Assembly (NCBI GenBank): GCA_030123565.1
Contig: CP126122.1
Location: 2,742,800-2,806,799, forward strand
From: Nitrospira sp.
Lineage (GTDB): Bacteria > Nitrospirota > Nitrospiria > Nitrospirales > Nitrospiraceae
Direction: 5' to 3'
Length of the DNA: 64,000 nucleotides
Shown: piece after piece, positions 52,637 to 61,950 of the stretch
Layout of the letters: every line of letters starts with the position of its first letter
How positions within the stretch are numbered: the stretch's first letter is position 1
The notes under the pieces: model-generated
What the model was told of the DNA's origin: nothing
Database searches by the model: none
What the model saw: only the letters and a program-made list of their open reading frames with translations
Translations under genes and position numbers: made by a program

Positions 52637-53602
52637 TCACTGTAGAGCAGGCTGTTGCGTGGCGATTGAGTCAGGTTCTGCTTGAGGACGGGATCCCCCT
52701 GTCCCTACTCGGCAGGCCACCTTTTCATGAATGCGAAGCCGTTCGCGCTTAGACGTCACACCGACCGAACCGGTCATATAATCGATTTGGTATTGACCAC
52801 CTAACGGATCCACAGGCAGCTGCTGAATCACGCCGTGCAACAACAGATCGTCAAGCTTCGCCGGAACCTGCCCATACTTGGCCCGGTAACGGCGGACACC
52901 CTCTTCCAGGAACCGCAGATCCTTCTCCTGAACAATTTCTTTCATCCTGTCGACAAGGGCCTCACGAACCCGTTCATCAGTCACGGTGCGAGAGAATCGA
53001 TCGAGGAATTCGAGCGCCGCAGTGGGATCACCACTCTCAACCGTCATGCGGGCAGCCAAGCGGGGGAGATATGCCGGAGCACCAGGCACCTGCGCCGCAA
53101 TTCGAAGATATTCTCCACCAGCAATCGGATTGCAGAGTTCATAATAAGAGATGTATCCGGCCAAAAACGGCAGCTGCCAAGTCGACTGGTTGTGGCTGAT
53201 GCCCTTGCTCAAGATGGCAAGCCCTTCCTCATGACGACCGACCAGGACCCCAAGGAAAATCCCGGTCGCCTGATAGGGAGGGACAAACGTGGGATCCAAA
53301 TCCGTCAATACATCGACGGCATGGTAGGTCCAACGATATCCAAGCTGCGTATCGCGTTTCGCTCCGATGTGCTGGACTGCCTGCAGCCAAATCAGGTCCG
53401 CAACCACCTGCCGGTAACCGAGTACTGCCAACTTCAAATATTCCCCCTTGGGGAGATAGGCCAGCTGCTCAGCCCGCGCAATCGCATTCCGTTCATGATC
53501 CAGAACATGGAGCAGTCCTGATGCCACGGCCAACAGGCTCAGCCCGCAGAAGGCATGGAGCACTCCCCGCTTCACTGCCGCAATGGATCCGGCGAGCTTC
53601 AC
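52637..53602 (-). CDS. Membrane-anchored TPR-like protein of unknown function
   Basis: This 321-residue protein has one N-terminal hydrophobic segment (about 10-32) and helical repeats with YLKLAVLGYRQVVADLIWLQ, a motif that recurs in proteins next to ABC-2 transporters. The GTG start overlaps the preceding stop as GTGA. It ends in a charged, Pro/Ser/Gln-rich tail. It probably acts as a periplasmic scaffold for the nearby transporter. The function is not known. Confidence 0.7.
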   Translation of the reverse strand: MKLAGSIAAVKRGVLHAFCGLSLLAVASGLLHVLDHERNAIARAEQLAYLPKGEYLKLAVLGYRQVVADLIWLQAVQHIGAKRDTQLGYRWTYHAVDVLTDLDPTFVPPYQATGIFLGVLVGRHEEGLAILSKGISHNQSTWQLPFLAGYISYYELCNPIAGGEYLRIAAQVPGAPAYLPRLAARMTVESGDPTAALEFLDRFSRTVTDERVREALVDRMKEIVQEKDLRFLEEGVRRYRAKYGQVPAKLDDLLLHGVIQQLPVDPLGGQYQIDYMTGSVGVTSKRERLRIHEKVACRVGTGGSRPQAEPDSIATQQPALQ

Positions 53603-55596
53603 CCGGCTGACTCCTTTTCTCCAACGGCAGTTCGGAGGGCGGTGACGTCGACATTCAGGAATACATGGTCGAGACTATTTTTCTGCCACTGCTTGTAGCG
53701 CGTTTGACGTTCCTGAATTTCACGCAGCTGAGCCTTCGCGCCTTCCACCTGGCCCTCATCAACCCACAATTGAGCCAGCAGTACGCGCGCCGGAAGAAAA
53801 TTCGGTTCTAAGGTTTCCGCCTCTTTCGCTCGACGCTCGGCCTCGCCCCGTTTTCCAAGCTGCCAGTAGAGCCGTGCTTGTTCGTATCGATACATCGCCG
53901 AGAACGGTGCCAATTGGATGGCTTGCTCATAGACCAGTACCGCGGCAGCCAACCAAACTCTTCGTTGTTCATTCGAAATCCCAGAGGTGTATGGAGCCCG
54001 TGCAGCCGAAACGTAGAGTTGTCCCAACAGGCCTAACAAGCGACCGTCCAGCGGGTTCAGTGCGATGGCTTCCTTGAACTCTGCATGGGCGTCTTGGAAT
54101 GCCCTGTTCTCGCCCGTTGTCTCAAACACCCTCGCGTAGACCGACCCGAGACCGTGATGGTACAGCGATTTTCCGGGGTCCAAAGCGACCGCGTCCTTCA
54201 ATCTCTTGATCGCCGCATTCGTTTCTCCCGCCATGGCATGGCGGGAGGCAGACTCGAACGTCATCCAGGCAAGCCCGAACCGAATCACTTCCATACAGAC
54301 TATCAACAACAGGCTCGCCGCACTGATTCCCCACAGGATTCGCGAACGGATCAATATGACGTGAACGGGAAACGGTTCGCCCCTGACCAAACGCCCGGCG
54401 GACACAATCAATGCGCCACAGAGAACCAGCATGATCGCAATAGCTGACTCCCGGAGGCTCGAATCGAGTGCGGCATGGACCAGAAGCGCAACTCCCCCAC
54501 CACTCCCCCCAACCATGAGGCTTCTCTGCCAACGCAACAGTCGTCCCCGCAACACTTGCATCAACTCTCTCGCCAACATAACGATCCCGAGCACAAACAG
54601 GAGGATCGCTGCTGGCCCCATCTCGACACCCATTTGCAGATAATCGTTGTGCGGGGTCTGCGCGACCTTTCCATAGCGAGAAATTTCCCCTTCCACAGGG
54701 AAGGCATAGCGGGGATATGTGTACTGATAGAGTCCCAGGCCGATTCCGAACGGATGGTCGATCATTTGGCGAACGGCCCCTTGCCACATCCGCCAACGAG
54801 CATAGGCAGCAGGATTCTGCTGATGTTCAGCGAACACACGATCGCGGAACGGCGAGGGAATCAGGAGAACAATGACAACAAGAAGTACACCGCAGGTACC
54901 CGCTGTTTTCCAGCCACGGCGGATGGTCAGAATGAATATCGTCGCCACAAACAAGACGACCATGCCACCCCGAGACTGAGTCAACAGGACCGCGAAGAGT
55001 ACGCCGCACAATGCCGAACCAAGGCCAAACCACCAGATCACGGCTGGCACCGACGACATGAAAAACATCGACCGTCGTCGATATCCATACAGTGCGCAAC
55101 TCAGGAGGATCGCCCAGGTTACCGTGAGGTATCCGGCCAGAAAATTCGGGTTGAAGAAGGTTCCACTAGGCCTCGCAACCTGCCACGCCAGTCCTTGCAT
55201 GATGGCCCAGCCCGCTTCGCCTAAACCCATCAGCACGATCATCACGGCCAACGTACGAACATGCTCCCACCGGTCAATGAAAGAGACAAGCAAATAGAAA
55301 AACGTGACGTACCCGACGATCATCAGTAGCCATTGCCGACTCGGATGAGCATAGGGCGAGAAGAGCGTCGCCACCATGGCAAGACCGACAAACGACAATA
55401 CAAGGTATCCCATCGGAAGCGCCGGCACGGTGAGAGTTCCATTTCGAATTCCCTTCGCCAGAACGACTCCCAGCCACAGCGCAATCAACAAGCGAATGAC
55501 CATCTGGGCCTGGTGAGTCGTTCCTCCCTCCTGAAGCGGCGAGAAGATTACGAGTGCACCGATCACTACTAGGGGAATGCCAGAGAGGATTTTCAT
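53599..55596 (-). CDS. O-antigen ligase/polymerase family membrane protein with TPR tail
   Basis: This ~665-residue protein from ATG 55596 has about 12 hydrophobic segments in its first ~430 residues and the Wzy_C-type periplasmic signature QTPHNDYLQMGVEMG, preceded by ARWRMWQGAVRQMIDHPFGI. The last ~220 residues are TPR repeats (DPGKSLYHHGLGSVYARVFE, ALNPLDGRLLGLLGQLY). The family includes O-antigen ligase, Wzy polymerase and PglL/PilO pilin oligosaccharyltransferases. It sits directly downstream of two pilin genes, which favours a role on pili; see findings. The start is uncertain because no strong ribosome binding site is visible. Confidence 0.88.
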   Translation of the reverse strand: MKILSGIPLVVIGALVIFSPLQEGGTTHQAQMVIRLLIALWLGVVLAKGIRNGTLTVPALPMGYLVLSFVGLAMVATLFSPYAHPSRQWLLMIVGYVTFFYLLVSFIDRWEHVRTLAVMIVLMGLGEAGWAIMQGLAWQVARPSGTFFNPNFLAGYLTVTWAILLSCALYGYRRRSMFFMSSVPAVIWWFGLGSALCGVLFAVLLTQSRGGMVVLFVATIFILTIRRGWKTAGTCGVLLVVIVLLIPSPFRDRVFAEHQQNPAAYARWRMWQGAVRQMIDHPFGIGLGLYQYTYPRYAFPVEGEISRYGKVAQTPHNDYLQMGVEMGPAAILLFVLGIVMLARELMQVLRGRLLRWQRSLMVGGSGGGVALLVHAALDSSLRESAIAIMLVLCGALIVSAGRLVRGEPFPVHVILIRSRILWGISAASLLLIVCMEVIRFGLAWMTFESASRHAMAGETNAAIKRLKDAVALDPGKSLYHHGLGSVYARVFETTGENRAFQDAHAEFKEAIALNPLDGRLLGLLGQLYVSAARAPYTSGISNEQRRVWLAAAVLVYEQAIQLAPFSAMYRYEQARLYWQLGKRGEAERRAKEAETLEPNFLPARVLLAQLWVDEGQVEGAKAQLREIQERQTRYKQWQKNSLDHVFLNVDVTALRTAVGEKESAG

Positions 55597-55757
55597 TGCC
55601 GTTATCCGAACAGTCGACGCAAGAGCGCCCTCAAGCTGTATCAGAGACCTGACAATTGACAAAGAAAATTTGAATACTAATGCGTGGAGCAGGGGATCGT
55701 AAGAGGATTTCCCTGGTGCTGAACGGAGCCTACATTGACACATCAGACAGAACGAAC

Positions 55758-55786
55758 ACGGGGAAGGGACATGGTCCCTCCCCCGT
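55758..55786 (-). terminator. Stem-loop terminator after the downstream pilin gene
   Basis: A 13-bp stem with one mismatch and a 3-base loop (arms 55758-55770 and 55774-55786) begins 26 bases after the pilin stop. On the minus strand it is followed by gttcgttctgtctg, moderately T-rich. It probably separates strong pilin expression from the glycan genes downstream. Confidence 0.65.
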
Positions 55787-55811
55787 ACCGAAGCCCACCT
55801 TCAAGGAATCG

Positions 55812-56354
55812 TTACTGGATCACATCATCAGGAACAGCCTGGGTCAGCCCCCCCTTGACATCATTCACCGACCAACCGTCGATGGTTGGATCATTGTCGA
55901 TGCTGGCCACTGCCGAAGCCGTGAAGCCCACCGCGCCGGCCGCCGTGCTGGCATTAGATGGCACTGCCGGAGCCGCGTCGGACGACGCCGTACAGCCAGC
56001 CGGAGCACCGCAACTTATCTGATCATAAGGGGTGGTCATGCCAACCGTATAGACCGCACCGCCAGATGGAGCATTTCCGCCAGGAGCAGGACTGCGATAG
56101 GTGTAACGGTTCGTCGTCCCGGCCAGGGCGTACCCGATTTCAGAAAAGCTTCCGTATCGAGATTGTTCACTGAGATAGGCTGTCTCCGCCACGAAAATCG
56201 CGCCGAGGTTAGTCTTGGCTTCCGACTGTCTTGACTTCGCCTGGTAGCGCAAGAAGTTGGGAATGGCGATCGCCGCCAAGATACCGATGATCGCCACGAC
56301 GATCATCAACTCAATCAAGGTAAAACCCTTTTGCCCTTTGACTTGCTTCAACAT
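55812..56354 (-). CDS. Type IV pilin (PilA-like), copy 1
   Basis: This 180-residue prepilin has a short basic leader ([10 protein letters not shown]) and the cleavage and methylation site G-FTLIE followed by the hydrophobic helix [20 protein letters not shown]. Glu5 of the mature protein is present. The C-terminal half has a short disulfide-type loop SCGAPAGC and is rich in Ala, Ser and Thr, so it could carry O-linked sugars. It is the second of two tandem pilins on the minus strand and has a probable sigma-54 promoter 105-120 bases upstream. Both share [11 protein letters not shown] and NRYTYR. Confidence 0.95.
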   Translation of the reverse strand: MLKQVKGQKGFTLIELMIVVAIIGILAAIAIPNFLRYQAKSRQSEAKTNLGAIFVAETAYLSEQSRYGSFSEIGYALAGTTNRYTYRSPAPGGNAPSGGAVYTVGMTTPYDQISCGAPAGCTASSDAAPAVPSNASTAAGAVGFTASAVASIDNDPTIDGWSVNDVKGGLTQAVPDDVIQ

Positions 56355-56458
56355 GGATGTCCTCCCTTTCCTATTGTTGTTCCTTCATCCCGGCACTGAC
56401 GTTCTTTCACGGCTCGTTTCACAAAACAGCTTGTTCAAGCCTAGCAGATCAGGGGAAA

Positions 56459-56474
56459 AGCAGATTCTGTGCCC
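56459..56474 (-). promoter_or_regulatory. Probable sigma-54 (-24/-12) promoter of pilin copy 1
   Basis: On the minus strand the site reads gGGCAC-N5-CTGCT with exact GG-N10-GC spacing (GG 56473-56472, GC 56461-56460). The start would be about 95 bases before the pilin ATG. Pilin genes in many bacteria are sigma-54 and PilR dependent, which adds weight. Confidence 0.6.
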
Positions 56475-56609
56475 AACACCTCCTTCCTAATTTCTTTACG
56501 ATTTCTCAGCCACTTATGACTGCTGGGTATGCGATCTCGGTAACCAACACCTTTATCGGTTCCCTTTTTCCGTCATCTTCTGCCAAGTTTTGGCGCACTA
56601 CCACCGTTC

Positions 56610-57134
56610 TCAGCTTGAAACATCGTTGGGCTGTGCCCCGCTCAATCCTTGTTTCGCATCGTTGACATACCACCCGTCGTGCGTGGCATCACCGTCGAGG
56701 TTCGCCGCTGCGGTCGCGGTAAACCCTGTCATAGATGTCGTCGCGTTCCCGACCGTTCCGGTGAAGGTCACAACTCCTGCCATGGGAACTTCCGTCTGAA
56801 TCGTATCGCAACTGCCTGAGGCCCCACAGAGATTGCCGCCGTTCGGACCAAGCCCGGCACCAACACCCGCACCTGTTCGATAGGTGTAGCGATTTGTCGC
56901 ATTACCAGCCAAGACAAAGCCGATATCCGAGAAATTCCCAAACTGCTCCCGCTCGCTGAAAAACGCCGTCTCCGCCACGAAAATTGCTACCAGATTCGAC
57001 CGCGCCTCCGCCTGAGTCGCCTGTACCCGGTATCGAAGAAAATTCGGCATTGCGATGGCTGCCACAATGCCCAAGATAGCAACCACAATCATTAATTCGA
57101 TCAGTGTGAACCCTCGGTCTTTCGATAGCATCAC
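56610..57134 (-). CDS. Type IV pilin (PilA-like), copy 2
   Basis: This 174-residue prepilin has a short leader (MMLSKDRG) and the site G-FTLIE followed by LMIVVAILGIVAAIAMPNFL. Glu5 is present. The C-terminal region carries the same short disulfide-type loop (LCGASGSC) and shares DGWxVNDxKxGL with copy 1, so the two are diverged tandem paralogs. A probable sigma-54 promoter lies upstream. One may be the major pilin and the other a minor or alternate pilin; I cannot tell which. Confidence 0.95.
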   Translation of the reverse strand: MMLSKDRGFTLIELMIVVAILGIVAAIAMPNFLRYRVQATQAEARSNLVAIFVAETAFFSEREQFGNFSDIGFVLAGNATNRYTYRTGAGVGAGLGPNGGNLCGASGSCDTIQTEVPMAGVVTFTGTVGNATTSMTGFTATAAANLDGDATHDGWYVNDAKQGLSGAQPNDVSS

Positions 57135-57218
57135 GATCGCGCAGAGTCACAGGTTTCGTAGAAAACCATTTTTGTCTTCCCTTCTCGATGAGCACACTAC
57201 AAAGATACGCCCTCTATA

Positions 57219-57234
57219 AGCAGACCCTATGCCA
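57219..57234 (-). promoter_or_regulatory. Probable sigma-54 (-24/-12) promoter of pilin copy 2
   Basis: On the minus strand the site reads TGGCAT-N5-CTGCT with exact GG-N10-GC spacing (GG 57233-57232, GC 57221-57220). The start would be about 75 bases before ATG 57134. The -12 region TCTGCTT is identical to that before pilin copy 1. Confidence 0.6.
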
Positions 57235-57510
57235 AAGAACTCCCCTATACAGAACAGCTCATAACATATTGTCGTTATTGAATTTTTCAGTTGATACCTT
57301 GCGTCGTAACAGAACGAGTCCGATCAGGAATGTTGAATCTGGAAAGAAAAGTGCCAAAATTTGGCTGAAGCGAACAGCCTCGGTCGTCACGCCCCTCCCG
57401 AAGACGAAGGTGGCTGTAACTCTATTTTCAGGATCAGTCAAACGAGTGAGGCTTGCCCGAGAGGGAAAAGAACTGCGAGCGAAAAGGCGGACTGGTCGGC
57501 GAGGGATTAA
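57235..57510. other. AT-rich intergenic stretch upstream of the pilins
   Basis: With 57135-57234 it makes a 376-base gap between pilin copy 2 and the TPR gene. Open frames exist on both strands but lack family resemblance or ribosome binding sites. It could hold the upstream activator (PilR-type) sites of the pilin promoter; I could not identify a repeat pair by eye. Confidence 0.45.
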
Positions 57511-59367
57511 TTATTGGGTCGATGTGGTCGTCTTACGGTCGGAAACGCGGCGAATGGCCTGACGGATGCGTTCTTCTTTGGTGGGATCGCCCAAACCAAG
57601 TTCACGGAAACGCTGCATCAGCTTGTCGTTCGAGGGATCGAGTTCCAGTGAATGCAAAAGGGCTTCTCGCCCCTCAGAAAAGGATTGTTGTTTCAAATAA
57701 ATCTCACCCAGGTGCTCATAGATCACGGGATCATCACCGACCAACGCCACAGCCCGCTTCATTTCAGTCAAGGCTTCGGTCAGTAACCCCTTCTTGAAGA
57801 AGGCCCAGGCGAGACTATCGACGTAATACCCGTTGGTCGGCCGGAGTGCGACGGCCTGCTTCGTCAGCCTAATCGCCTCTTCGATTTTCACGCCACGTTC
57901 CGCATAGCTATAGCCCAGGTAGTTCAGCGCATCCGCGTGATGGGGATCCAATGTGAGCGTCTCCTCCATCGCCTTCACCACATCGTCGAACCGGTTCAAT
58001 TTGTCGTAGGCCGTACCGGCATTGAAATGCAGGTCCGCGTTGTCCGGATTGTAGCGAATCCCTTCCAGGAAGGCCTGAAGGGACGGTTCATATTGCTCCG
58101 CTTGAAAATGCGAGAGCCCGAGGACGATATGGGCCTCCGGCTGCTTGGGATTCAATCGGCTGGCCTCTCGAAGGTGTTGGATCGCATCGGCATAGTGCTT
58201 GAGTCGATACTGCAATATCCCCAGATGCAGGTGCCCCTCGAAATACGACGGCTCCAACGTAAGATTGTGCCGGTAGGCGTCGATCGCCTTGGCGTAATCC
58301 TTGGTCTCTTCATACAGGTACCCCAGATAGTCGCGCACCTTGAGTTCAGCCGGACGCACCGTGAGGATCTGATTCAACTGTTGAATGGCCTTGGGATAGT
58401 TTTTCTGCTCTCCGTAGACGAGCCCCATCCTGAGTTGGGCATCGAGATCCGACGGATCCTCCGCCAGCATTCCCTCCAACTCTTGAAGCGCTTCGTCATA
58501 CTGTTTCGCCGACACTTGCAGCCGAATGAGGTGGTGTCGGATTTCCCGATTCTTGGGATTCACTCCCTGCAAGTATCGGCGATAGATGTCGATAGCTTTC
58601 TCACGGTCTTGCTTCGCTTCGTAGACCGACCCCAATGCCACGTACGCCGGCTCAAACGCCGGATTCAACGTGACCGCCTGCTCGAAATGCGCCGTCGCCC
58701 GATCAAAATCCCTTGCCTCGACCCCAATTCGACCTAAATAGTAATAGCCCACCGCCGAGTCGGGGCTCACCTTGATCCCGGACCGAATCGTGTCTTCCGC
58801 TTCGGCGTACTGTTTCTGGTTGGCGAGCAACAATCCCTTGGCAAAGAAATGTTCGCTTCGCTGCGGCTCCTGCTGGATGGCGCGATTGAACAACCGCAAC
58901 GCCTTATCCGGCTTTCCTGCGGCGGCATACATTCCGCCGATTTGACCGAGCATCTGGGCGTCCAAATCCGGCGCATCGGCCACTTCATCGGCAAACCGCA
59001 CGGCTGCAGGCACATCTCCGGCCGCGAAATACAGCACGGCCAGCCGAGCCTTCAGATAATTGGACGAAGGATCGGTCTGAAGCGCGAGTTGATACTCCTT
59101 AATAGCTTGCTCCGTCTCCTGCTCCAACTCGGCCTGATACCCGAGCATGAAGTGATACGAGGCACGGGAATCGGAAGATGGTGCCATGGCACGGGGAGGC
59201 GTCGGCGAAACCGTCGGGACCACAGGCGGAGCGGGACGAGCGGTCGGGGCGCTGTGACAGGCCGCAGCGAAGCACGAGAGGGCGGCCAGCAGAACCGCCG
59301 CGCTCCTCACCCCGGCACCCCCTCGCGGGACGCACGGTCGCCGAAAATCTTCACCCAATCGTTGCAC
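57511..59367 (-). CDS. TPR-repeat lipoprotein
   Basis: This 618-residue protein has a signal region with lipobox FAAAC (Cys37), a Pro-rich spacer and at least twelve TPR units of 34 residues (for example PAYVALGSVYEAKQDREKAI, DALNYLGYSYAERGVKIEEA). The GTG start at 59367 is uncertain; an in-frame GTG at 59310 would give a shorter, more typical signal. Large TPR lipoproteins of this kind are often outer-membrane scaffolds for pilus or polysaccharide secretion, and the neighbours fit, but this is inference. Confidence 0.88.
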   Translation of the reverse strand: MQRLGEDFRRPCVPRGGAGVRSAAVLLAALSCFAAACHSAPTARPAPPVVPTVSPTPPRAMAPSSDSRASYHFMLGYQAELEQETEQAIKEYQLALQTDPSSNYLKARLAVLYFAAGDVPAAVRFADEVADAPDLDAQMLGQIGGMYAAAGKPDKALRLFNRAIQQEPQRSEHFFAKGLLLANQKQYAEAEDTIRSGIKVSPDSAVGYYYLGRIGVEARDFDRATAHFEQAVTLNPAFEPAYVALGSVYEAKQDREKAIDIYRRYLQGVNPKNREIRHHLIRLQVSAKQYDEALQELEGMLAEDPSDLDAQLRMGLVYGEQKNYPKAIQQLNQILTVRPAELKVRDYLGYLYEETKDYAKAIDAYRHNLTLEPSYFEGHLHLGILQYRLKHYADAIQHLREASRLNPKQPEAHIVLGLSHFQAEQYEPSLQAFLEGIRYNPDNADLHFNAGTAYDKLNRFDDVVKAMEETLTLDPHHADALNYLGYSYAERGVKIEEAIRLTKQAVALRPTNGYYVDSLAWAFFKKGLLTEALTEMKRAVALVGDDPVIYEHLGEIYLKQQSFSEGREALLHSLELDPSNDKLMQRFRELGLGDPTKEERIRQAIRRVSDRKTTTSTQ

Positions 59368-59449
59368 AATCGTCCGCTCGACTTGCAGGGAAGCGCCCGA
59401 GGAAAGTGAATGAACTGCTGTGAATTATACCGGCCCAAGAAAGGAAGCG

Positions 59450-60805
59450 TCAAACAGACTCGCGACTCTCCAGACTCTCGAACTTGGCGAACCGATCGTG
59501 AAAGAACAATTCTCGTTTCCCGATCGGACCGTTGCGATGTTTGCTGACCAAAATATCGGCGATTCCTTTCCGCTCCGTACCTGGTTCGTAGACTTCTTCG
59601 CGGTAGATGAACATGACCACGTCGGCATCCTGTTCGATGGCGCCGCTTTCCCGCAGATCGGCCAGCATTGGAATCGGCGGCTTCCTGGCTTCGACGGCAC
59701 GGCTCAACTGCGAGAGCGCGATGACTGGGACGTTGAGTTCTTTCGCCAGACTTTTCAAGGAACGCGAAATGTCGGAAATTTCCTGTTGTCGCGACTCAGC
59801 ATCGCTCTTTCCCTGCATGAGTTGCAAATAGTCCACGATGAGCAAATCAAGGCCGCGTTCCGCCTTGAGCCGCCTGGCCTTCCCGCGCATCTGCTGCACC
59901 GTCACGGCTCCCGAGTCATCGATGAAGATCGGCGCTTGTTCCAACTTGCCGGCTGCTTCCGCCAATCGCCACCAGTCTTCCTTTTGCAGCCTGCCGGTCC
60001 GGAGCGCGTGTGAATCGACGCGGGCCTCGGAACTCAACATACGGAGCACGAGTTGCGGCTTCGACATTTCGAGGCTGAAGATCCCGACGACGGTGCTGGC
60101 ATGGAGGGCGGCATGTTGCGCCATGCCGAGCGCCAGGCTCGTCTTGCCCATGCTCGGGCGTCCGGCAATGACGATCAGATCCGAGGGTTGCAGCCCCGCC
60201 GTGAGATCGTCCAGGTCGTAGTATCCGGTCGGCACACCGGTCACCCGTTCCTTCCGCTTGGACAATCGGTCTACCACATCCAGGCTTTCCTTGATGATCT
60301 GGTTCACCGGCGTGAAGGAGCGATCAAGCTTTCCCTGCGCGAGACCGAAGACCGAGCGCTCGGCAAAGTCGAGTAGCTCGTCGACCGCCGCCGTGCCGTC
60401 ATACCCGCGGGTAATCACTTCCGTCGAGGTCTGAATGAGTCCACGCAACAGCGCCTTATCGCGCACGATCTTGCTGTGGTAGCGAATGTTGGCGGCCGTC
60501 GGCACCACCTGCACGAGTTCAGCCAGATAGGCCGATCCTCCGACCGCATCGAGTTCGGAGCGTCCCTTCAGACATTCCGTCAACGTGATTTGGTCGATTA
60601 CCTCGCCCCGATCGGATAGGTCCAGCATCGCTTGATAGATCTTGCGGTGCGCGGTCCGGTAAAACTCCTCATCCGTCAGGATCTCCATGGCCTTGGCCAT
60701 GGCCTGGTTGTCCAATAGAATGGCGCCCAGGACCGACTGTTCGGCCTCGACATTCTGCGGGGGCAACTTGGGAGAGGTCAGATCGACGGCGGAGAGCGAC
60801 TTCAT
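59450..60805 (-). CDS. dnaB: Replicative DNA helicase DnaB
   Basis: This 451-residue helicase has the N-terminal DnaB domain (LPPQNVEAEQSVLGAIL), Walker A IAGRPSMGKTSLALG, motif GIFSLEMSKPQLVLRML, Walker B LLIVDYLQLMQG and the late DADVVMFIYREE. ATG 60805 is chosen because aaggag lies six bases upstream; the frame is open further upstream inside hisZ but only as an out-of-frame shadow. It overlaps hisZ by four bases. It unwinds DNA at the fork and binds primase. No intein or insertion is visible. Confidence 0.97.
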   Translation of the reverse strand: MKSLSAVDLTSPKLPPQNVEAEQSVLGAILLDNQAMAKAMEILTDEEFYRTAHRKIYQAMLDLSDRGEVIDQITLTECLKGRSELDAVGGSAYLAELVQVVPTAANIRYHSKIVRDKALLRGLIQTSTEVITRGYDGTAAVDELLDFAERSVFGLAQGKLDRSFTPVNQIIKESLDVVDRLSKRKERVTGVPTGYYDLDDLTAGLQPSDLIVIAGRPSMGKTSLALGMAQHAALHASTVVGIFSLEMSKPQLVLRMLSSEARVDSHALRTGRLQKEDWWRLAEAAGKLEQAPIFIDDSGAVTVQQMRGKARRLKAERGLDLLIVDYLQLMQGKSDAESRQQEISDISRSLKSLAKELNVPVIALSQLSRAVEARKPPIPMLADLRESGAIEQDADVVMFIYREEVYEPGTERKGIADILVSKHRNGPIGKRELFFHDRFAKFESLESRESV

Positions 60806-61932
60806 GCCCGACTCCTTCGCCGCATGCGTGTGTGAACGGAGACACCCTTTGCACGGTCCGTGGTCACACCGACCGGATGAGCCGGCGATACATCCCCGGA
60901 CAAGTCGATGGCCCGAAACAGCCGATCGACATCGAGGGCAAAGCCGGTGGATGCCGCCTGGCGACCGAACCGGCCCATCAGATGGTCGTACCGTCCCCCT
61001 CCCCCCAACTCCGCCCCGACCCTCGGAGCAAAGACATCGAACACCATCCCGTCGTAATATTCGAAGCCGCGGAACTCGCCGAGGTCGAGCAGCACGGCCT
61101 GTTGCCGTCCGATCGACGCCAGCCGTTCGTATACCTGAGCCAGTCGATCCAGTGGTCCCAAGAGCGTCCGATCGCGTCCCACCAGCTTCCGCCCCCGTGC
61201 AAGCACTTCCTGACCGCCGCATAATTCCAACACCTCAAGGATGACTCCCGACGTCGATCGGGACAGGCCTTCCCCCGCCAGCAATGTTTCAAGAAGCGGC
61301 ATATCTTTCCTTGCGGCGGCCTGCTCCACACGTTTCCGGCCCTCCGCCGATAGGCCGGACCGGACGAGCAAGGCCGTGAAAAATCCGACATGGCCGACCG
61401 CGACCTTGAACGAGGAGAGCCCCACCCGGTCCATGCATTCGAGTAGGAGCATCAGAACCTCGGCGTCCCCGTCCGCTCCGTTCACTCCGATGAGTTCGGC
61501 CCCCACTTGAAAAATTTCCCGGTCACGGCCTGCATGGTCACGTTCATAACGAAACACCGACGTACGATAACAGAGACGCAGCGGCAGCCTCGTGCCCATC
61601 ATGCCCATGGCGACGGTCCGCGCAATCTGCGCGGTCGCATCGGGGCGCAGCAACAGTAATCGCCCTGTGGTTCGATCGACGATCTGATAACACTTTTCGA
61701 TGATCTCGGACTCCAGACCCGGCGCGAGCACATCCAGGTATTCGAACATCGGCAGGATGATCTCTTCGTACCCCCCTCGCACGAGAACGCCCAGGAGGGT
61801 CTGTTCGAGATAGCGGATACGCTCGGCGGCCTGAGGGAGAATGGTGCTCATTCCGACTGGAATGAGCGACCGTTCCCGGCCAGCCAGATGAAGAGTGGAG
61901 GAAGAAGTGGCCTTCAACGAAAGGGGGCCCAT
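60802..61932 (-). CDS. hisZ: ATP phosphoribosyltransferase regulatory subunit HisZ
   Basis: This 376-residue protein is a HisRS paralog with motif 2-like region LLRPDATAQIARTVAM, YRTSVFRYERDHAGRDREIFQ (split here), and the late GGGGRYDHLMGRFG. It lacks the anticodon-binding domain of true HisRS, which fits HisZ. HisZ binds the short HisG to form the first enzyme of histidine synthesis. The N-terminus up to IPVGMSTILP is needed for the family fold, so ATG 61932 or a nearby start is preferred over 61851. It overlaps dnaB by four bases; hisG is not in the window. Confidence 0.9.
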   Translation of the reverse strand: MGPLSLKATSSSTLHLAGRERSLIPVGMSTILPQAAERIRYLEQTLLGVLVRGGYEEIILPMFEYLDVLAPGLESEIIEKCYQIVDRTTGRLLLLRPDATAQIARTVAMGMMGTRLPLRLCYRTSVFRYERDHAGRDREIFQVGAELIGVNGADGDAEVLMLLLECMDRVGLSSFKVAVGHVGFFTALLVRSGLSAEGRKRVEQAAARKDMPLLETLLAGEGLSRSTSGVILEVLELCGGQEVLARGRKLVGRDRTLLGPLDRLAQVYERLASIGRQQAVLLDLGEFRGFEYYDGMVFDVFAPRVGAELGGGGRYDHLMGRFGRQAASTGFALDVDRLFRAIDLSGDVSPAHPVGVTTDRAKGVSVHTRMRRRSRA

Positions 61933-61950
61933 GGGCGACTGCCGGGCAAT

